Part shown: in pieces, positions 42,533-51,012 of the stretch
How positions within the stretch are numbered: the first letter of the stretch is position 1
Layout: every line of letters begins with the position of its first letter
Assembly: GCA_001013295.1 (NCBI GenBank)
Contig: LAZY01000028.1
Location: 1-64,000, forward strand
Length of the DNA: 64,000 nt
Source: Chryseobacterium indologenes
GTDB taxonomy: Bacteria; Bacteroidota; Bacteroidia; Flavobacteriales; Weeksellaceae
Reading direction: 5' to 3'
The notes under the pieces: model-generated
Databases searched by the model: none
What the model saw: the letters and a program-made list of their open reading frames with translations, nothing else
Told to the model about the DNA's origin: nothing
Program-made: the position numbers and the translations under genes

Positions 42533-44335
42533 ATGAACAAAAAACCTGCACACAACTTTTATATTCCTGTGATGGGACTCGCTTACACAATCGATAGTCC
42601 AATCCGTGTTGCTCAATTTGGGATTTCATCTGTAGTTTCAATTATAGATGACGAAATTGTTGAGAGAATGCGAGATTTTTACAGTAAAAAATTCAATTTC
42701 GATTTTAAAGAAATTTCAATTAAATCTGAAGACCACAGAGCGGAGAGAATCACGGCTTATCTGGATATGATGGATGAAATTGTGACCAAAAAATTTAAAG
42801 ATTTCAAACATGAAATTTCAAAAAATACAGAAAGTCTCAAACAGTTTATCGGAATGTTGCCAAGTACTTCTGGCTTGAGAGATGGTTTGCAAAATATCCT
42901 CAACAAAAAAGATAATCTGGCGGAAAGCATCAAAAATTTCGTTGATAATCATTTAAATCCAGGTGAAATAGATGTGAATATTATGACGAAAGTAGACAAG
43001 GATAATTTTGTGAAAAATGTTCAGCTTTCGACTATTTATAATGATGCACACTCTTCTTTGCGAGGTTTTGCCAATAGCAAATTGTCGTCATCCGTCATTT
43101 TTTCTGCCGGAATGAATCCAAGATTGTATAGTTATCTGGAAGAGTTTGAAGATTTTTTTCCTAATGAAAATGGCGAATTGAAAAAGAAAATCATTCTTAA
43201 AGTCAGCGATTTTCGCTCTGCGATGATTCAGGGGAATTTTCTTGCGAAAAAAGGACTTTGGGTTTCAGAATACAGAATTGAATCTGGACTAAACTGCGGT
43301 GGACACGCCTTCGCAACCGACGGACTTCTTATGGGGCCAATTATGGAAGAATTCAAACAAAAGAAAAACGAGCTTCAAGCTTCGGCTTTTGCTCTCTGGA
43401 AATCAGCCTTGGAGCAGAAAGGGAAAATGACAACTTCCGAACCTTTGGAAACCAGAATTTCTGTGCAAGGTGGTGTTGGAACTTCTGAAGAACACGAGTT
43501 TCTTTTGACCACATATAATGCGGACAGTGTGGGTTGGGGTTCGCCATTTTTGCTGGTTCCAGAGGCAACTTCTGTGGATCAGGAGACCAGGAACCTTTTG
43601 ATAAATGCAAAAGAAGAAGATTATTACCTGAGCAATATGTCGCCATTGGGAGTTCCGTTTAACACAATCAGAGGCACGAGCAATGATGAAATCAAGGATA
43701 TGAATATTTCAAATCAAAAATTTGGGAGTTCTTGTCCAAAGAAATTTTTGGCGCTCAGCAAAGAATTTACACCTAAAGGAACTTGTACGGCTTCCAAAAA
43801 ATATCAGGATATAAAACTGAGTGAATTGAAAACTAACAGGTTAAAATTGACTGATAAACAATACGAGAAACAGAAGCAAAACATTACAGAAAAATCTTGT
43901 CTTTGTGTTGGACTTGCAAATTCTGCATATTTGGAGTTAGATATCCTGGTAAAAGGGGAGAAGCAAGTTGTTGTTATTTGTCCGGGACCGAATCTTAGTT
44001 TTTTTGATAAAGAGGTTTCACTTTCGAAAATGGTTCGTCATATTTATGGTTATGAGAATGTTTTATCAGATGATCGACGTCCTCATTTATTCATCAATGA
44101 ATTGAAACTATATGTCGATTATTTTAAGAATGAAATTCTGGAATTCTCTGAAGAAATCACCAAATCTCAGGTGAAAAAGTGGGAGATTTTCAAAGGAAAT
44201 TTGCTGAAAGGAATTGCTTATTACGAAGAACTTTTTGCCGAAACCAATTATTTCAAACCAAAATTAGATTCTATTTTTTCTGACTTAAAATCTTTCAAAC
44301 TGAAATTGAATCAAATCAAAATTCCTCAATTATAA
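42533..44335 (+). CDS. Large soluble protein of unknown function (600 aa)
   Basis: I do not recognise a named family. The N-terminus HNFYIPVMGLAYTIDSPIRV with GISSVVSIIDDEIV looks like the first strands of a TIM-barrel or flavin-type enzyme. Later there is GLNCGGHAFATDGLLMGPI, a Gly-rich ISVQGGVGTSEEHEF, and several Cys groups (SSCPKKFLAL, KGTCTAS, EKSCLCVGLANSA, VVICPGPNLSFFD). Those cysteines could bind iron-sulfur or zinc. There is no signal peptide or membrane helix. The gene is monocistronic, between the HmuY/His-membrane pair and the second Rrf2 regulator, which suggests a link with anaerobic or NO metabolism. Confidence 0.65.
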   Translation: MNKKPAHNFYIPVMGLAYTIDSPIRVAQFGISSVVSIIDDEIVERMRDFYSKKFNFDFKEISIKSEDHRAERITAYLDMMDEIVTKKFKDFKHEISKNTESLKQFIGMLPSTSGLRDGLQNILNKKDNLAESIKNFVDNHLNPGEIDVNIMTKVDKDNFVKNVQLSTIYNDAHSSLRGFANSKLSSSVIFSAGMNPRLYSYLEEFEDFFPNENGELKKKIILKVSDFRSAMIQGNFLAKKGLWVSEYRIESGLNCGGHAFATDGLLMGPIMEEFKQKKNELQASAFALWKSALEQKGKMTTSEPLETRISVQGGVGTSEEHEFLLTTYNADSVGWGSPFLLVPEATSVDQETRNLLINAKEEDYYLSNMSPLGVPFNTIRGTSNDEIKDMNISNQKFGSSCPKKFLALSKEFTPKGTCTASKKYQDIKLSELKTNRLKLTDKQYEKQKQNITEKSCLCVGLANSAYLELDILVKGEKQVVVICPGPNLSFFDKEVSLSKMVRHIYGYENVLSDDRRPHLFINELKLYVDYFKNEILEFSEEITKSQVKKWEIFKGNLLKGIAYYEELFAETNYFKPKLDSIFSDLKSFKLKLNQIKIPQL

Positions 44336-44344
44336 TAACTGAAT

Positions 44345-44782
44345 TCATAAATCACTTGGCACACCCATCATCTGCATCACGCTTCCAAGATCTTTTAAAT
44401 CTTTGATTTTGTACTTGAACATAATCAGTACCTTTTCTTTTACAGCAACCGCAAGATGGTGGATAGGGCAAGGGTTATCTCCATTACACTGTTTAAGTCC
44501 TAAGAGGCAGGAAGTAAGAACTTCTTTTCCCTCGAAATTTTCATAAATATCTTTGATTGTCAGGTTTTCAAATTGTTCATCAGTCAGAAAAAAACCGCCC
44601 CCTTTTCCTTTTCCTGAAGAAATCAATTGTTTTTTGGTCAGCTGCTGCAAAATTTTTGAAGTAAAATAAGTGGGCGTTCCTATTTGTTCTGAAATATCAA
44701 TAATTCCTATCTTTTTCCTCTCGGTTGCAAGAACTATACAGGCTTTAATTGCGTATTGACAAGTATTGGAAAATATCAACAT
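44345..44782 (-). CDS. Second Rrf2-family regulator, NsrR-like
   Basis: A 145-residue paralogue of the regulator at 30529: CQYAIKACIVLATE, TPTYFTSKILQQLTKKQLI, GKGGGFFL and the cluster-binding set CLLGLKQCNGDNPC with the same C-x6-C-x5-C spacing. It converges on the 600-aa gene, their stops being 9 bases apart. Two related cluster-sensing repressors in one locus suggest split control, for example nitrite/NO reductase against transport genes. I see no perfect cluster palindrome upstream of it. Confidence 0.9.
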   Translation of the reverse strand: MLIFSNTCQYAIKACIVLATERKKIGIIDISEQIGTPTYFTSKILQQLTKKQLISSGKGKGGGFFLTDEQFENLTIKDIYENFEGKEVLTSCLLGLKQCNGDNPCPIHHLAVAVKEKVLIMFKYKIKDLKDLGSVMQMMGVPSDL

Positions 44783-45018
44783 TGATTTTAATTAATAATT
44801 TAATCTAGACCCTCGGATTTATTACTCTGAACAGAATAGAATGTAAAAATACAAAATCTTTATCTATGATTTTCCTGTTTGTTAGATGTGAGTAAAGTTT
44901 TAAATCAATTGAACGAATCTTCAGCATGTTTAACATTATTTTAATTCCGCATATAATTTCGATGTTAAGAATGTGATGGTAAATTTATATACGGATCTTA
45001 AATCGATACACTAGATAA

Positions 45019-45054
45019 CAAAAAAATCCACCAAAACTTTTGGTCGATTTTTTT
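45019..45054. terminator. Bidirectional terminator
   Basis: A-run, stem ATC-c-ACCAAAA / TTTTGGT-c-GAT, T-run. It lies just after the end of the minus-strand porin gene and can also stop plus-strand transcription. Confidence 0.8.
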
Positions 45055-45080
45055 GTTGAAAGAAAGGAATGTAATAAAGG

Positions 45081-46367
45081 TTATTTCAGCCTGAAATTCG
45101 GTGCAATCTTCAAACCGATCCAAGTCCAGGTTTGTAAGTTTTTTGGTTCCGGAACATTTTTAAGAAACTTCATACTTTCTCCTGAAAACATAAACGAATG
45201 TCCTAGATTAGCTGTGATGACTTTCCCAACTTTTTGCGTGAAAACCAAATCTAATTCGGTTCCTAAATAATTGGAATATTTTTCTCCCAAATTATTTAAG
45301 CCCAATTTTCCATTGGATGTAAATGCGTGAAAATCGGCTTGAAGATTAGAATTTGAGTTAAATTTATAAGTAGATTTCAGATAATAATCGTTCAAGCCAA
45401 AACTGTTGAAATGATTTGTCCCGAAATAAAAATAATCCATAAAACCATTATAAAGATGATTAGTTCCGTACAGAGGACTGAAAGATCTATTCTTGCCGGC
45501 TTCCGTATCAAAACTTCTTCCGGAAAGCCATTCTGTTCCCAAAACCACGTTAAATTTCGGTATGATGATGAAGTCTGAATTTACAGAAAATTGATAAGCA
45601 GATTTACTTTGAGCGGCTGTATTTTTTCCGGTTTGATAATAAGCAGAACCAAAAAAACCGAAATTTTCAAAATATTTTTTTGAGTTAATTCCTACGGTCA
45701 ACATATCGTAATGTGTACCAGACGGGTTTTGTAAAACCTGGTTCAAAGCGATTGCGGAGAACTGTAACTTGTTTTTTCCTGTGTATTGGTAATGGATGAT
45801 TTGTAGAGATTTTGTGATTTCTCCGGCTTCTGTAATATTATAAACTTCTTTGTCGGGAAGGTCATTCGCGTCATTGTCGTCATTATTGTAAGTAATAACG
45901 GTTTCTAATTTTGAACTCGGAGTTAATTTGAAAATACCTTTTAAAGCATCAAAACTTCGTCCCTGCATTGCCCAATCCAATGCCCCAATTAATCGTTCGT
46001 TGTCGTAAGAAAGAATTTGCCGTCCCAATTTTAAGGCAAATCGTTCTGAAAATTGATAATTGGCCCAAGCCTCATTCAGAATAAAATTCTGATTTTTACT
46101 TGCATTAGAAGAGGATTCACCCCAAGTTCTTACGTCTTGTGCAGAAATGTAAACTTCCAGATTTTTATAGTAATAATTAATTCCGAAACGAGCTCTTGAT
46201 ACAACCGTCGTTTCTGCTGATTTTCCTTTTGGGATTAGCGTTCTTGCTCCGTTATCCAGTTCGGCTCTTGTTCTGAGGTCAATGTTCATTTTCAGGCTGT
46301 CGACTTGTGCATTTGTGATTCCAAAAGCAAAGACCAGAAAGCTGATGGCGATTTTAGTTTTATACAT
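45081..46367 (-). CDS. Alginate-export-family outer membrane porin
   Basis: A 428-residue beta-barrel with a signal peptide (MYKTKIAISFLVFAFGITNAQ). Motifs of the alginate-export/AlgE-type family are visible: MNIDLRTRAELDNGAR, EAWANYQFSERFALKLGRQ, YDNERLIGALDWAMQGRSFD, and a C-terminal aromatic strand ending in FRLK. It is the last gene of the NarK operon, so it probably lets nitrate or nitrite through the outer membrane. Specificity is inferred from position. Confidence 0.85.
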   Translation of the reverse strand: MYKTKIAISFLVFAFGITNAQVDSLKMNIDLRTRAELDNGARTLIPKGKSAETTVVSRARFGINYYYKNLEVYISAQDVRTWGESSSNASKNQNFILNEAWANYQFSERFALKLGRQILSYDNERLIGALDWAMQGRSFDALKGIFKLTPSSKLETVITYNNDDNDANDLPDKEVYNITEAGEITKSLQIIHYQYTGKNKLQFSAIALNQVLQNPSGTHYDMLTVGINSKKYFENFGFFGSAYYQTGKNTAAQSKSAYQFSVNSDFIIIPKFNVVLGTEWLSGRSFDTEAGKNRSFSPLYGTNHLYNGFMDYFYFGTNHFNSFGLNDYYLKSTYKFNSNSNLQADFHAFTSNGKLGLNNLGEKYSNYLGTELDLVFTQKVGKVITANLGHSFMFSGESMKFLKNVPEPKNLQTWTWIGLKIAPNFRLK

Positions 46368-46374
46368 CTTCTTA

Positions 46375-46839
46375 TTATTCGGTGGTTATTTTATAGGTTT
46401 TATGACAAGCAACACAGTTGTTGAGCAATTGATTGAGCTTTTCCTGAGTTAGTTGGCGGTCGTATTTCTTTTTTGCCATTTTTGCCATCACATCAAAAAG
46501 TTCGTGAGTTTGAAAGCCCATTTGTTTAAATTCAAACGGTAAAGATTTTACAAGACCTTGTGGCACCGCATCCACTTTGCAGGTTCCGGATTGTTGTCCG
46601 ACTTTTGCAATGATTTCAGGATCATTTTTAGCAATTCCTTCGTTGATCTTTTGGACGCTTTCCAGAAAACCTCTCATTTCTGCCATAACAAACTCCCGGT
46701 TTTCTTTTGCCATTTTGATTTCATATCTTCCCTCTTTTTCAGCAATTACCTTTTCACCCTTGTAAAAAAATTGATAGATCAATCCCGCATTCAGAGCGAT
46801 AGATATCAACAGTAAAACTGAAGTTATTTTCTTTTGCAT
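46375..46839 (-). CDS. Cytochrome c'-like protein
   Basis: A 154-residue exported or anchored protein with an N-terminal hydrophobic helix (residues 5-24) and a four-helix domain whose C-terminal helix carries the heme motif CVACH (LLNNCVACHKTYK), as in cytochromes c'. These bind NO and protect denitrifiers from it. It stands 7 bases before the porin gene and 39 bases after narK, all in one minus-strand unit. Confidence 0.85.
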   Translation of the reverse strand: MQKKITSVLLLISIALNAGLIYQFFYKGEKVIAEKEGRYEIKMAKENREFVMAEMRGFLESVQKINEGIAKNDPEIIAKVGQQSGTCKVDAVPQGLVKSLPFEFKQMGFQTHELFDVMAKMAKKKYDRQLTQEKLNQLLNNCVACHKTYKITTE

Positions 46840-46878
46840 TACAATTTTTTAAATTAATAAACGAGCTTAAAGGAAATA

Positions 46879-48210
46879 CTAGCAAGGTCTTTCACATCCT
46901 TTTTTTGTATAGAAATGCCAGTTGACGGCGGTTGCACAAACACATCCTACCACCAAAAACCAAAAGAATAATCTGGAATCTCCAGTCAATGCTCTGGATT
47001 GTGTGATCAAAATATTAAATACGAAAGGACCAAATGCAGCCACTGCTGCTGTCCAGCCGATAACACCTGCTGCTTTTCTCGGTGATTCTGAAAAAATAAC
47101 TGGAAACTGTTTGAAAGTCGCTGCATTACCTATACCTGTGAAGAAAAATATGGCTAATACTATGAGAAGAAATCCCTGAAATTGATCCGGTGAAGTTGGG
47201 GTCAGGTAACCGCCAAGAATCAATCTGGAAATTAAAATTATCAATGATATTCCTGTAAAATGGGTCAGATATGCTCCACCGATCTTGTCCGCAACTTTTC
47301 CAAAAATAACTCTGGATGCTGAACCGATAAGGGGACCGTAGAAAGCGAACTGCAAAGGGTCAATGCTTTTATCCAAAGGCGTGTAAAGATTTTTTATCAT
47401 CAGGGGGAAGGCCGCAGAAAATCCTGCAAAAATTCCGAAGGTCATTATGTAGGTCATCGTACAATACAAGGTGTGACGGTCTTTGAAAATATCCAGCTGC
47501 TCTTTGAAAGAAGCTTTTACGGGAATACTTTTTAATGAAAACCAAGCCCAAATTCCAACGATCAATAAAGGAATCACATAGATAAATGCAGTATTTTCCA
47601 GGTAGATCGTTTTTCCGGTTTCCACGATGATTTCACCGCCGCCTAAAAATGAGAACAGTGTAAGACTCATAATCAAAGGAGAGAGTAGCTGTACCAGACT
47701 TACCCCAAAATTACCGACACCTGCCTGGATTCCGAGTGCTGTTCCTACCTCCTTTTTAGGGAAAAATAATGAAGTAGACGGCATGAAGGATGAAAAATCT
47801 CCACCTCCAATCCCTAATAAGAATCCTATCAGCATAAAATAAGTGAATGATGTTTGGGGATTCATCACAGCAAATCCTAACATTAAAAGAGGAATTATTT
47901 TGATCAGTGAACTGATTGAAATAACTTTTCTTGTTCCGTATATGGGAATTAGAAATGTATTGACGATTCTTAGAATACCACCCGCCAGTCCGGGCATAGC
48001 GGCCATCCAGAAGAGCTGGTCATCTGTGAATTGAAAACCGATGTGCGGAAGTTTGATAACGATAACACTGTAAAGAAACCAGGTTGCGAAAGAGAAAGTA
48101 AGTGCAGCTGTGGTGATGGCCAAAGTTTTCCAAGCTATCTTTTTCCCACTGCGTTTCCAAAATTCTTCATTTGACGGATCGTAGTCCGTTAACCAATTTG
48201 ACTCGTTCAT
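46879..48210 (-). CDS. narK: Nitrate/nitrite transporter, NarK family (first copy)
   Basis: A 443-residue MFS protein with twelve predicted helices. Family motifs include AAMPGLAGGILRIVNTF and two Gly-rich helices, FLLGIGGGDFSSFMPSTSLFFPK and AGVGNFGVSLVQLL, the nitrate signature regions, followed by the second half with YGPLIGSASRVIFGKVADK. With its paralogue 30 bases upstream it gives separate nitrate uptake and nitrate/nitrite exchange functions. Which is which cannot be told here. Confidence 0.9.
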   Translation of the reverse strand: MNESNWLTDYDPSNEEFWKRSGKKIAWKTLAITTAALTFSFATWFLYSVIVIKLPHIGFQFTDDQLFWMAAMPGLAGGILRIVNTFLIPIYGTRKVISISSLIKIIPLLMLGFAVMNPQTSFTYFMLIGFLLGIGGGDFSSFMPSTSLFFPKKEVGTALGIQAGVGNFGVSLVQLLSPLIMSLTLFSFLGGGEIIVETGKTIYLENTAFIYVIPLLIVGIWAWFSLKSIPVKASFKEQLDIFKDRHTLYCTMTYIMTFGIFAGFSAAFPLMIKNLYTPLDKSIDPLQFAFYGPLIGSASRVIFGKVADKIGGAYLTHFTGISLIILISRLILGGYLTPTSPDQFQGFLLIVLAIFFFTGIGNAATFKQFPVIFSESPRKAAGVIGWTAAVAAFGPFVFNILITQSRALTGDSRLFFWFLVVGCVCATAVNWHFYTKKGCERPC

Positions 48211-48239
48211 ATTGTAGTAATTTATTCTTTTAGTTTATT

Positions 48240-49727
48240 TTAATCTTTGTTGTTGTTGACGTGCTCAATTCTGTCTTTAAGATGCGGTGCAGCATTGTTT
48301 GTCATTTTTTTAATAACCTGATTCATCCAGAACAATGAGATAGCGGAAATGAGAAATACGAAAATCCATGAACTGGTCCATAACCCTGAAAAATCTAATA
48401 AATATCCAAAAAGGATAGGACCAATAAATCCGCCTAGACCACCAATTAATCCAACCATTCCGCCGACAACACCGACTTCATTCGGAAAATATTCAGGGAT
48501 ATGTTTATAAACTGCTGCTTTACCGATTCCCCACATAATGCCGATGAGAATCACCAAGATTGAGAAAACCCAGATGTGTGCTTCAAATTTGATCAATGTG
48601 ACACCTTGTGCCAAAAGCTGCTTTTTCTGTACGCGCTCGTTTTGTTTTACTAAAATTTCCTGCCATGAAAAGGATTCGGGTAATACTGAAGTTTGTTGGG
48701 GAATCTCTGGTTTTGCACTAATAGCAAATTCGGCATTATCAAGAATGATCTTTTCATTTCCAAAACTTTTTACGATTCCTGTTTTTTTTGCTGTGATGCC
48801 TTTTCCGGGAGTTAGAATCTCCATTTTCGGAAGCATCAGAAGTCCGCTTAAAATCAGTGAAGAGTATAAGACCCAGTACATCACTTTTCTAGCACCGAAT
48901 TTATCTGAAAGATAACCGCCAAAAGCGCGGATAACGCCACTGGGTAAGCTGAAGGCTGATGCCAAAAGTCCTCCTAAAACCAATGAGGTTTTGTAGACAC
49001 TCACATAGTAAGGCATCAACCACTGAGAGAAAGCGACAAATAAGCCGAATACTAAAAAATAATAAAGACCAAATCGCCAGACTCTCATGTTCGAGAGAGG
49101 TTCGAGAAGTTGTTTTGTAGACTTGTTTTGTGCGGTAACTTTCTTATTTTTCACAAAGAGTAGAAAGATGCATCCTATGATGACCAATGTAATTCCATAG
49201 AGTATGGGAAGCATTCTCCATCCATTCTCTGGGTCTTCGGCAGATAGATAATTAAGTAGAGTGGGGGCAAAAAATGTGGTTAAGGCAGCGCCTGAATTTC
49301 CCATCCCAAATATTCCCAAGGCACGTCCCTGCCATTCTTTTGGATACCAAGCTGATGTAAAGGCAATTCCTACGGCAAAACCTGTCCCAATCATTCCGAA
49401 TAAGGCACTTAGCAGAAAGTAGATCCAATAGGAATCTGCAAAATAGAGTAGGAACAATGGAACACTGCAAAGAAGTAGTAGGGTTGAAAATACAGGTTTT
49501 CCACCGTATTTATCAGTTAAAATTCCCAAGGGTAATCTCATAATGGAGCCCGTAAGAATGGGAATTCCGAGCAGCCAGCCAGTTTCGACGACTGACCAAT
49601 TGAAAATATTATTATCTACGAGATAAGTTACGAGAACTCCGTTCAATGTCCAGCAAGCAAAACAAATGGTAAAAGCCAGTGTATTTAATACTAGAATTTT
49701 GTGAGCGGAAGATAAATTTGCATCCAT
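48240..49727 (-). CDS. narK: Nitrate/nitrite transporter, NarK family, with a soluble insertion
   Basis: A 495-residue MFS protein, about 50 longer than its paralogue. NarK signatures are MRLPLGILTDKYGGKP, GIAFTSAWYPKEWQGRALG, FGMGNSGAALTTFFAP and GGMVGLIGGLGGFIGP. The extra length is a soluble segment of about 80 residues (roughly 300-385) between two helices of the second half. It contains ILVKQNERVQKKQLLAQG, which reads like the beta-hairpin of biotinyl/lipoyl-type or membrane-fusion domains. It is the first gene of the operon, 36 bases from its -7 element. Confidence 0.9.
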   Translation of the reverse strand: MDANLSSAHKILVLNTLAFTICFACWTLNGVLVTYLVDNNIFNWSVVETGWLLGIPILTGSIMRLPLGILTDKYGGKPVFSTLLLLCSVPLFLLYFADSYWIYFLLSALFGMIGTGFAVGIAFTSAWYPKEWQGRALGIFGMGNSGAALTTFFAPTLLNYLSAEDPENGWRMLPILYGITLVIIGCIFLLFVKNKKVTAQNKSTKQLLEPLSNMRVWRFGLYYFLVFGLFVAFSQWLMPYYVSVYKTSLVLGGLLASAFSLPSGVIRAFGGYLSDKFGARKVMYWVLYSSLILSGLLMLPKMEILTPGKGITAKKTGIVKSFGNEKIILDNAEFAISAKPEIPQQTSVLPESFSWQEILVKQNERVQKKQLLAQGVTLIKFEAHIWVFSILVILIGIMWGIGKAAVYKHIPEYFPNEVGVVGGMVGLIGGLGGFIGPILFGYLLDFSGLWTSSWIFVFLISAISLFWMNQVIKKMTNNAAPHLKDRIEHVNNNKD

Positions 49728-49763
49728 TGATTGTCTTTTTTTAGATGTTTATTATTTCTTCAG

Positions 49764-49820
49764 CAAAGATATTATAAATAAGACATTTTTGTCTTATTTT
49801 GATTTTTTTTTCTATTTTTG
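49764..49820. promoter_or_regulatory. Divergent promoters around a perfect cluster palindrome
   Basis: AAATAAGACA-N4-TGTCTTATTT (49776-49799), perfect 10-base arms. On the minus strand TATCTTTG (49771-49764) serves the narK operon. On the plus strand TATTTTTG (49813-49820), with TTTG at 49788-49791, serves the glyoxalase gene. Centre-to-G distances are 23.5 (minus) and 32.5 (plus), so the geometry differs from the 34.5-base class. Confidence 0.75.
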
Positions 49821-49908
49821 TGTCATAAATCATACTGCTCGTTATCCTACAGGAAGCTGATACAGGATTTTGTTTATTGTGTGTAATGTCTCCATTAAAA
49901 CTTTAAAT

Positions 49909-50592
49909 ATGATGCAAATCGTCGGAATCAAAATCATACTATATGTACATGATCAAAAAAGAAGCACAGAATTCTATACTGCCTTATTTCGAAGGAAGCC
50001 TCATATTAATGTTCCGGGGATGACAGAATTTATCCTATCTGATCACTGCAAATTAGGATTGATGCCCAATGATGGTATTGTAAAAATTCTGAAGGATTTT
50101 ATGCCTCATCCTGATAGGGGAAATGGTATTCCACGCTGTGAGCTATACCTGCGAACAAATGGTGTAACTGCCGAGTATGATAACGCTTTACAGATTGAAG
50201 CAAAGCTCATCAGTGTTGTTAAAAGTCAGAACTGGGGAGATGATGTCTGTTCGCCTTGGAGAGAATTTTGTGAAGAATTAATTGCAACAGAAATTTTAAA
50301 CTGGCGGCCTTTTAGATACATCGACTATAGATTTAAGAAAAAAAGTCAATCACCTATAATTGATTTGGATATGGGAGGTAAAGGTCTTTTTATTTATGAA
50401 GTTTTTGATTTAGTAATTAATGATGACCAAATGCCATTACTTAAAGATTTAAAGAATAAAACATCTGAAAATTACATCTGGGTTACGGATGAAGTTATTC
50501 AAACACTAGGTGATGAGAGGGGTTCGAAATCTTTTCCACATGAAATTGGACCACATACAAAGTATGCACAAAACTTAAAATGGAGTAAATAA
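49909..50592 (+). CDS. Chimeric gene: glyoxalase/VOC start joined to an unrelated tail
   Basis: Residues 1-113 from ATG 49909 are an ordinary VOC (glyoxalase-like) protein: IVGIKIILYVHDQKRSTEFY, NVPGMTEFILSDHCKLGLMP, HPDRGNGIPRCELYLR and QNWGDDVC. The family then continues YFxDPDGH-IIAFA, but here, from about base 50250, the text becomes SPWREFCEELIATEILNWRP and 95 further residues with no VOC character. The final metal-ligand strand is therefore missing. The tail looks like the C-terminal part of another protein that came with the right-hand island. The fusion frame is open to a terminator, so it may be expressed, but VOC activity is unlikely. Confidence 0.75.
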   Translation: MMQIVGIKIILYVHDQKRSTEFYTALFRRKPHINVPGMTEFILSDHCKLGLMPNDGIVKILKDFMPHPDRGNGIPRCELYLRTNGVTAEYDNALQIEAKLISVVKSQNWGDDVCSPWREFCEELIATEILNWRPFRYIDYRFKKKSQSPIIDLDMGGKGLFIYEVFDLVINDDQMPLLKDLKNKTSENYIWVTDEVIQTLGDERGSKSFPHEIGPHTKYAQNLKWSK

Positions 50593-50609
50593 AACATCAA
50601 CTACCATTT

Positions 50610-50668
50610 ACATAGAAAAACCTTTAAATACTTTTATTTAAAGATTTTTCTATGTAACTCTTTTTTTT
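50610..50668 (+). terminator. Strong intrinsic terminator
   Basis: A 21-bp stem with one mismatch (50610-50630 against 50635-50655, ACATAGAAAAA... / ...TTTTTCTATGT), a 4-base loop, and a run of T at 50661-50668. It follows the chimeric gene by 17 bases. Confidence 0.85.
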
Positions 50669-50670
50669 AA

Positions 50671-50700
50671 CAATTATTGCCGATTTTTATTGAGTATTAA
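50671..50700 (+). repeat. Island-edge direct repeat A, right copy
   Basis: Counterpart of 14421-14450 in the same orientation (TTATTG-c-CGATTTTTATTGAG-t-ATTAA). It lies just outside the recombinase of the right-hand island. Confidence 0.6.
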
Positions 50701-50930
50701 ATCGGAACTTTTTATCTATTATTTTTTTAAGTTGGTATCTTCTTTTAGGTAATTATAAATTTATAAAATTGCTAATTAATGTATTTGCAAACAAGTATTA
50801 TAATGAACTAAAACTTTCATCTAATAATTCTTTATATTTCAATCTGATATGTAATAACCAGAAATGGAATTGTATTTCGTAGATAATATTTTAAGAGATG
50901 ATTAATGATGAGAGTTTAGCAAGTTTATTC

Positions 50931-50975
50931 AAATCTTCTACAAAAGTGTTCGGAAAATCAACCGCTGAGTCACTT
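50931..50975 (+). repeat. Island-edge direct repeat B, right copy
   Basis: 38 of 45 bases identical to 14973-15017. The plus strand reads as a protein end (ESLASLFKSSTKVFGKSTAE, then SLKE) directly before a terminator, which supports its being the 3' end of a host gene or a copy of it used as an attachment site. Confidence 0.65.
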
Positions 50976-50977
50976 AA

Positions 50978-51012
50978 GGAGACAACTATTTATTAGTTAT
51001 CTCCTTTTTTTA
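50978..51012 (+). terminator. Intrinsic terminator at the repeat B edge
   Basis: Stem GGAGACAACTA / TAGTTATCTCC (one mismatch), 5-base loop, T-run. It follows the apparent protein end in repeat B on the plus strand. Confidence 0.8.

Noticed and set aside
46558..46815. Plus-strand open frames opposite the cytochrome c' gene
   Set aside because: Antisense shadows of a gene with a clear heme motif.
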